Shown one piece after another: positions 61,053 through 64,000 of a stretch of 64,000 nt of DNA. The notes below the pieces were generated by a model. The model saw only the letters and a list, made by a program, of their open reading frames with translations. It was not told the DNA's origin and ran no database searches. Both the position numbers and the translations under genes were made by a program. The DNA lies in contig NZ_CP126080.1 in the NCBI RefSeq assembly GCF_030122805.1, forward strand, positions 2,609,001 to 2,673,000, read 5' to 3'. The stretch is from Mesobacillus sp. AQ2. GTDB lineage: Bacteria > Bacillota > Bacilli > Bacillales > Cytobacillaceae. How positions within the stretch are numbered: position 1 is the stretch's first letter; each line of letters starts with the position of its first letter.

Positions 61053-61173
61053 TCATGCCAGTTAGTGCTTTGGCTCTCGCCAACCGACATTCATCTCCCC
61101 TTATCTCAAGGCTAAATGAACTTCTCTCGATTGAAGAGGGAGTCTGCTGTCTTATAATGATAAAAATAATGCA

Positions 61174-61195
61174 CTCAACGCTTGAGTGCATTAAT
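61174..61195 (-). terminator. Second leftward hairpin downstream of lctP
   Basis: AATGCACTCAA and TTGAGTGCATT form an 11-bp stem around a short loop, followed by ATTTTTAT on the minus strand. Confidence 0.6.
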
Positions 61196-61247
61196 CCTTG
61201 GTTATTCCCTTTTTTTCCTGATGGAGACACTTTTGTTAAAACTATCC

Positions 61248-61284
61248 TAAAAAGGGTCTCCGTTACCTTGATGGAGACCCTTTC
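61248..61284 (-). terminator. Terminator of the lactate permease gene
   Basis: AAAGGGTCTCC and GGAGACCCTTT form an 11-bp stem; five T follow on the minus strand. Confidence 0.9.
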
Positions 61285-61291
61285 TAAAGTT

Positions 61292-63076
61292 CTACTGTTT
61301 AACCACTGGCTGTGTCTCCTGCAATAAGAGACCAGATCTTCTGTTATTAGTAGCAATGATGTATACCGCGGCAACGGCGATGGCTACGGCAATATAGGAA
61401 CCGAGGTTGAATATTCCTTTTTGTGAGTACCAGACAATTGAGTAGCCAACCGATCCGGTAAGCAATGCGTAATATGTGAATGGGAAGAGAGTTTTCCTGA
61501 TGACAGCGCCTTCTTTTCCTACCAGGCCAACGACCGCGGATGCAGCTACCACATTATGCACACATATCATGTTTCCAGCTGCGCCTCCAACTGCCTGGAG
61601 AGCAACGATCCAGGTAGGATCGACACCGATGTTTGATCCTACGTTATACTGGAATAAAGAGAACATCATATTGCTGACCGTGTTGCTGCCGGCGATAAAC
61701 GCGCCCATACCTCCAATGAAGGTTGAGAACAGCGGCCAATTATCTCCTGCCAGGGCAGCCACCCCATTTGCAAGTTCAATCGGCATCTTATCAAATCCCG
61801 CAGCCCCGCCACCGGTGTTCAGGAAAACCTGAACCATTGGCACGGTAAAAATAAGTGCAGTTGAAGCAGAAATCATCGTTTTGCCGGACTGGAACCATGC
61901 TTTTTTGTATGCGCTTGCATTCATTCCATGCAGGAAATAGGTAATCAGGGAGACGATGATGAAAATGGTTCCCGGCAAGTACAACGGCTGAAAGCTGGAT
62001 GTAATTCCTGAGCCGAATATGTCTTCAAATGATACGGTCCATGCTTTAAACCACCCTGCTATCGGAAGGGAATTGAGCCTTGTCAGGATCAATAGCACAC
62101 CAACGAGAACATAAGGTGTCCATGCACGAAACATGCTCATGCTGCCGCTTTTATGGGTAACATCCTTGATTTCAAGATTGCCGATCCATTCAGCATCCCA
62201 CTTTGATTTTTCTTCAAAATCCCATTCTTCTTCTTTCGATGGCATCAGGAATCCTTTTTTAGCGGCAAAAATGACAATCACCAATCCAACCAGGCCGCCA
62301 ATCATTGAAGGGAACTCTGGTCCTAGGATGTTCACGACAATTATATATGGAATCGTCATCGCAAACGAAGCGAACAGTGCAAATTTCCAGACTTTGATTC
62401 CTTCCGAGAACGATTTGTTTTTCCCGAAATACCTTGTCATCAGGGCAACAACAAACAATGGTACCAGGGTTCCTGCAATCATATGCAGCAGAGCAACCTT
62501 TACAGCAATGAGATCCACGAGGCCAAGGAAATCACTCGTGATGCTTGAGTCTGCGGATAATCCTGTAAAAACGCCTACAAGCATCGGAGTCCCAACTGCA
62601 CCAAACGAGACTGGGGTACTCTGGATGACCATACCGGCCACTACCGCCGCCATAGCCGGAAATCCCAGTCCGACCAGTAAAGGTACAGCCACCGCTGCTG
62701 GAGTGCCGAATCCTGCGGAGCCTTCAATGAACGAGCCAAACAGCCAGGCAATAATGATAACCTGTATCCTTCTGTCCGCTGAAATATCGGTGAATCCCTG
62801 GCGGATTGTTTTTATCCCGCCGCTTTCCTGTAAAGTGTTCAACAGCAAGATCGCTCCAAAAATAATGTAAAGAAGAGTTCCTGCTACAATCAACCCATGA
62901 ACTGAGGCAGCACCAACATTGGCACCAGGCACTTTCCATACGAACAAGGCAAGGCCTATGGCCACCAAATATGAAATTGGCATCGCCTTGCTTGCTGGCC
63001 ATCTTAGTCCGACCAGAAAAATACCTACCGCAAGAATCGGCAGCAAGGATAAAAACGCTAACAATCCAGTACTCAC
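61292..63076 (-). CDS. lctP: L-lactate permease (LctP/LldP family)
   Basis: This 594-residue membrane protein with about 13-14 helices is an L-lactate (and glycolate) proton symporter of the LctP family. Typical segments are [56 protein letters not shown] and [24 protein letters not shown]. It starts with GTG behind AAGGGAG. No lactate-oxidation genes (lutABC) are in view. An IclR-type regulator gene lies upstream on the same strand, and palindromic sites stand at the promoter. Confidence 0.93.
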   Translation of the reverse strand: MSTGLLAFLSLLPILAVGIFLVGLRWPASKAMPISYLVAIGLALFVWKVPGANVGAASVHGLIVAGTLLYIIFGAILLLNTLQESGGIKTIRQGFTDISADRRIQVIIIAWLFGSFIEGSAGFGTPAAVAVPLLVGLGFPAMAAVVAGMVIQSTPVSFGAVGTPMLVGVFTGLSADSSITSDFLGLVDLIAVKVALLHMIAGTLVPLFVVALMTRYFGKNKSFSEGIKVWKFALFASFAMTIPYIIVVNILGPEFPSMIGGLVGLVIVIFAAKKGFLMPSKEEEWDFEEKSKWDAEWIGNLEIKDVTHKSGSMSMFRAWTPYVLVGVLLILTRLNSLPIAGWFKAWTVSFEDIFGSGITSSFQPLYLPGTIFIIVSLITYFLHGMNASAYKKAWFQSGKTMISASTALIFTVPMVQVFLNTGGGAAGFDKMPIELANGVAALAGDNWPLFSTFIGGMGAFIAGSNTVSNMMFSLFQYNVGSNIGVDPTWIVALQAVGGAAGNMICVHNVVAASAVVGLVGKEGAVIRKTLFPFTYYALLTGSVGYSIVWYSQKGIFNLGSYIAVAIAVAAVYIIATNNRRSGLLLQETQPVVKQ

Positions 63077-63125
63077 AAAACACCATCTCCCTTTTGTTTG
63101 ATAATAAAAAACAATGAATTTTATT

Positions 63126-63142
63126 GTTGCGAATCACGCAAC
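63126..63142. promoter_or_regulatory. Third dyad in the lctP leader
   Basis: GTTGCG-aatca-CGCAAC, 6-bp perfect arms, lies between the palindromes and the lctP start. It could be a leader hairpin or another protein site. Confidence 0.45.
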
Positions 63143-63145
63143 ATT

Positions 63146-63177
63146 GTTATATAACTATAAGATTCATGTTATATAAC
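63146..63177. promoter_or_regulatory. Two palindromic operators downstream of the lctP promoter
   Basis: GTTATATAAC, itself a perfect palindrome, occurs at 63146-63155 and 63168-63177, 22 bp apart. The position just after the -10 fits a repressor, perhaps the IclR-type protein encoded next door. Confidence 0.65.
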
Positions 63178-63188
63178 ACCTATTTCTT

Positions 63189-63218
63189 ATTATACAAACA
63201 ATCCAGTCCGAATTTCAA
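63189..63218 (-). promoter_or_regulatory. SigA-type promoter of lctP
   Basis: On the minus strand TTGAAA, 18 bp, then TATAAT, about 115 bp before the lctP start. Confidence 0.7.
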
Positions 63219-63421
63219 CAATTTTAAGAAAATTTAGATTATTATATTAATAAAAGGATTTTTTTGCCTTTATAAATTAACAGGTCTCAATTGCATATAA
63301 AGCTGGGAAACAGATGTTTTTGTCAAAGATTAAATATTTTTTGAAGTTAAATGGTATGGATGATTTTTCAAAAGAACAGCAGGTTAAATGCGGGTTGGGT
63401 TTTATATCTAAAAAAAACAAA

Positions 63422-63455
63422 AAAATTTGCCCGATATAACATCGAACAAATTTTT
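63422..63455 (-). terminator. Terminator of the IclR-type gene
   Basis: AATTTG, CGAT and their complements form an interrupted stem followed by seven T on the minus strand. The gap from here to lctP holds only regulatory sites. Confidence 0.75.
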
Positions 63456-63464
63456 TGACTCTTC

Positions 63465-64000
63465 TTAATTAAGTTGATTTGGTTTTGAGTAGCCAAGTCG
63501 TGAAGAAATCCTCAGCCCCACATTGACCATCTTCTTTTTCAGCTGCTCAAGTCTTTCCTCGGTCATCCGGATTGATGGTCCTGAAATACTGACAGCAGCA
63601 ACAACTTTTCCAAGATGGTCGAAAATAGGGACGGCAATACAGGTGATTCCACTTTCATTCTCTTCAAGGTCAAGAGCATATCCCGCTTTTTTTACCCGGA
63701 TCAACTCCTCGAACAAGACATTTTTTTCAGTAATGGTCTTATCTGTGTGTATTGGCAGGCCTTTACGGTCAATGATTTCCTGGACGATGGCAGTTGGCTG
63801 ATAAGCAAGAATCGCTTTTCCTACGGATGTACAGTGCATAGGAGCACGCTTTCCAACCTTTGAATGCATCCTTAATGTCTCAGTTCCTTCCAGTTTCTCA
63901 ATATAAACGACCTCTCCCTGATCATATACGACAAGATGGATGACTTCATTAGTCTCATTCTCCAGCTCCTGGAGGAATGGTCTAGCTTCTGCTCTCAAAT
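63465..64000 (-). CDS. IclR-family transcriptional regulator (N-terminus beyond the right edge)
   Basis: At least 178 codons of the effector-binding domain are present: VIHLVVYDQGEVVYIEKLEG, MHCTSVGKAILAY, GYALDLEENESGITCIAVPIFDH and VVAAVSISGPSIRM, all typical of IclR proteins. The N-terminal winged helix lies outside the window and the frame is open at 64000. The gene precedes lctP on the same strand with its own terminator between, so it may control lactate uptake through the palindromes at the lctP promoter (inference). Confidence 0.88.
   Translation of the reverse strand, partial: LRAEARPFLQELENETNEVIHLVVYDQGEVVYIEKLEGTETLRMHSKVGKRAPMHCTSVGKAILAYQPTAIVQEIIDRKGLPIHTDKTITEKNVLFEELIRVKKAGYALDLEENESGITCIAVPIFDHLGKVVAAVSISGPSIRMTEERLEQLKKKMVNVGLRISSRLGYSKPNQLN

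Noticed and set aside
62133..62870. Long plus-strand frame of 245 codons opposite lctP
   Set aside because: It is a shadow of the lctP codons, rich in Pro/Ser/Thr, without a ribosome-binding site.

Overview
The window reads as the chromosome of a low-GC Gram-positive bacterium of the Bacillaceae (Bacillus in the broad sense; a Mesobacillus/Cytobacillus-like genome is a guess). The grounds are strong Bacillus-type ribosome-binding sites with frequent TTG and GTG starts, the B. subtilis-type dppABCDE-ykfABCD cluster, des-desK-desR, a preQ1-riboswitch que operon, a CsbD gene behind a SigB-like promoter, and candidate CodY and LexA boxes. No rRNA, tRNA, CRISPR array, prophage or complete insertion sequence was found.

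Layout. 0-3 kb: the end of an unknown gene, a small membrane protein, and an acetyltransferase/nitrilase-type amidohydrolase pair. 3-14 kb: a leftward muropeptide/dipeptide operon (dppA-E, ykfA-D) ending in a serine hydrolase, with a candidate CodY box on its promoter and a dispersed repeat inserted between dppE and ykfA. 14-16 kb: a Nudix gene, a 52-bp tandem array and a tiny membrane protein. 16-25 kb: HAD phosphatase, FNT channel, PadR regulator plus MFS pump, aspartase, a MerR-like protein with an 18-residue coiled-coil repeat, a secreted glycerophosphodiesterase and an FMN protein. 25-30 kb: an AT-rich accessory stretch (hydrolase, Nudix, phospholipase-C-like, DUF6188-like, frameshifted DUF3231). 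30-35 kb: a diguanylate cyclase, an unusual protein joining an HTH to a degenerate F1-ATPase-beta-like domain, CsbD and PssA. 35-42 kb: DUF2062, VOC, SDR plus a QueA paralogue, oligo-1,6-glucosidase with its LacI regulator, and small proteins. 42-47 kb: DEAD-box helicase, GIY-YIG-like protein, and the membrane-fluidity system desR-desK-des. 47-52 kb: G39P-like protein, SDR, and the queC-queD-queE-transporter operon. 52-53.3 kb: a second 52-bp tandem array. 53-64 kb: a frameshifted nucleotidyltransferase, lipoprotein, thioesterase, methyltransferase, frameshifted FAD oxidoreductase, cREC protein, DUF454, DUF2294, a DUF3231 remnant, L-lactate permease and an IclR regulator running off the right edge.

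How the genes work together. The dpp-ykf genes import cell-wall peptides, trim them with LD-carboxypeptidase and gamma-D-glutamyl-L-diamino-acid endopeptidase, epimerise L-Ala-D-Glu and cleave D-amino-acid peptides for use as nutrients. The que genes make preQ0 and probably import a precursor, sensing preQ1 in their leader. DesK/DesR sense membrane order and drive the desaturase.

The most unusual items are two intergenic arrays of unrelated sequence that share exactly the same 52-bp period and internal dyads, one of them resembling serial SigA promoters, and the HTH/F1-beta fusion with two identical dyads at its start. Four genes carry apparent frameshifts, two of them in G/C homopolymers, so sequencing error has to be excluded. 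All family assignments rest on reading the translated sequences and on recalled knowledge of the families; no searches were run.
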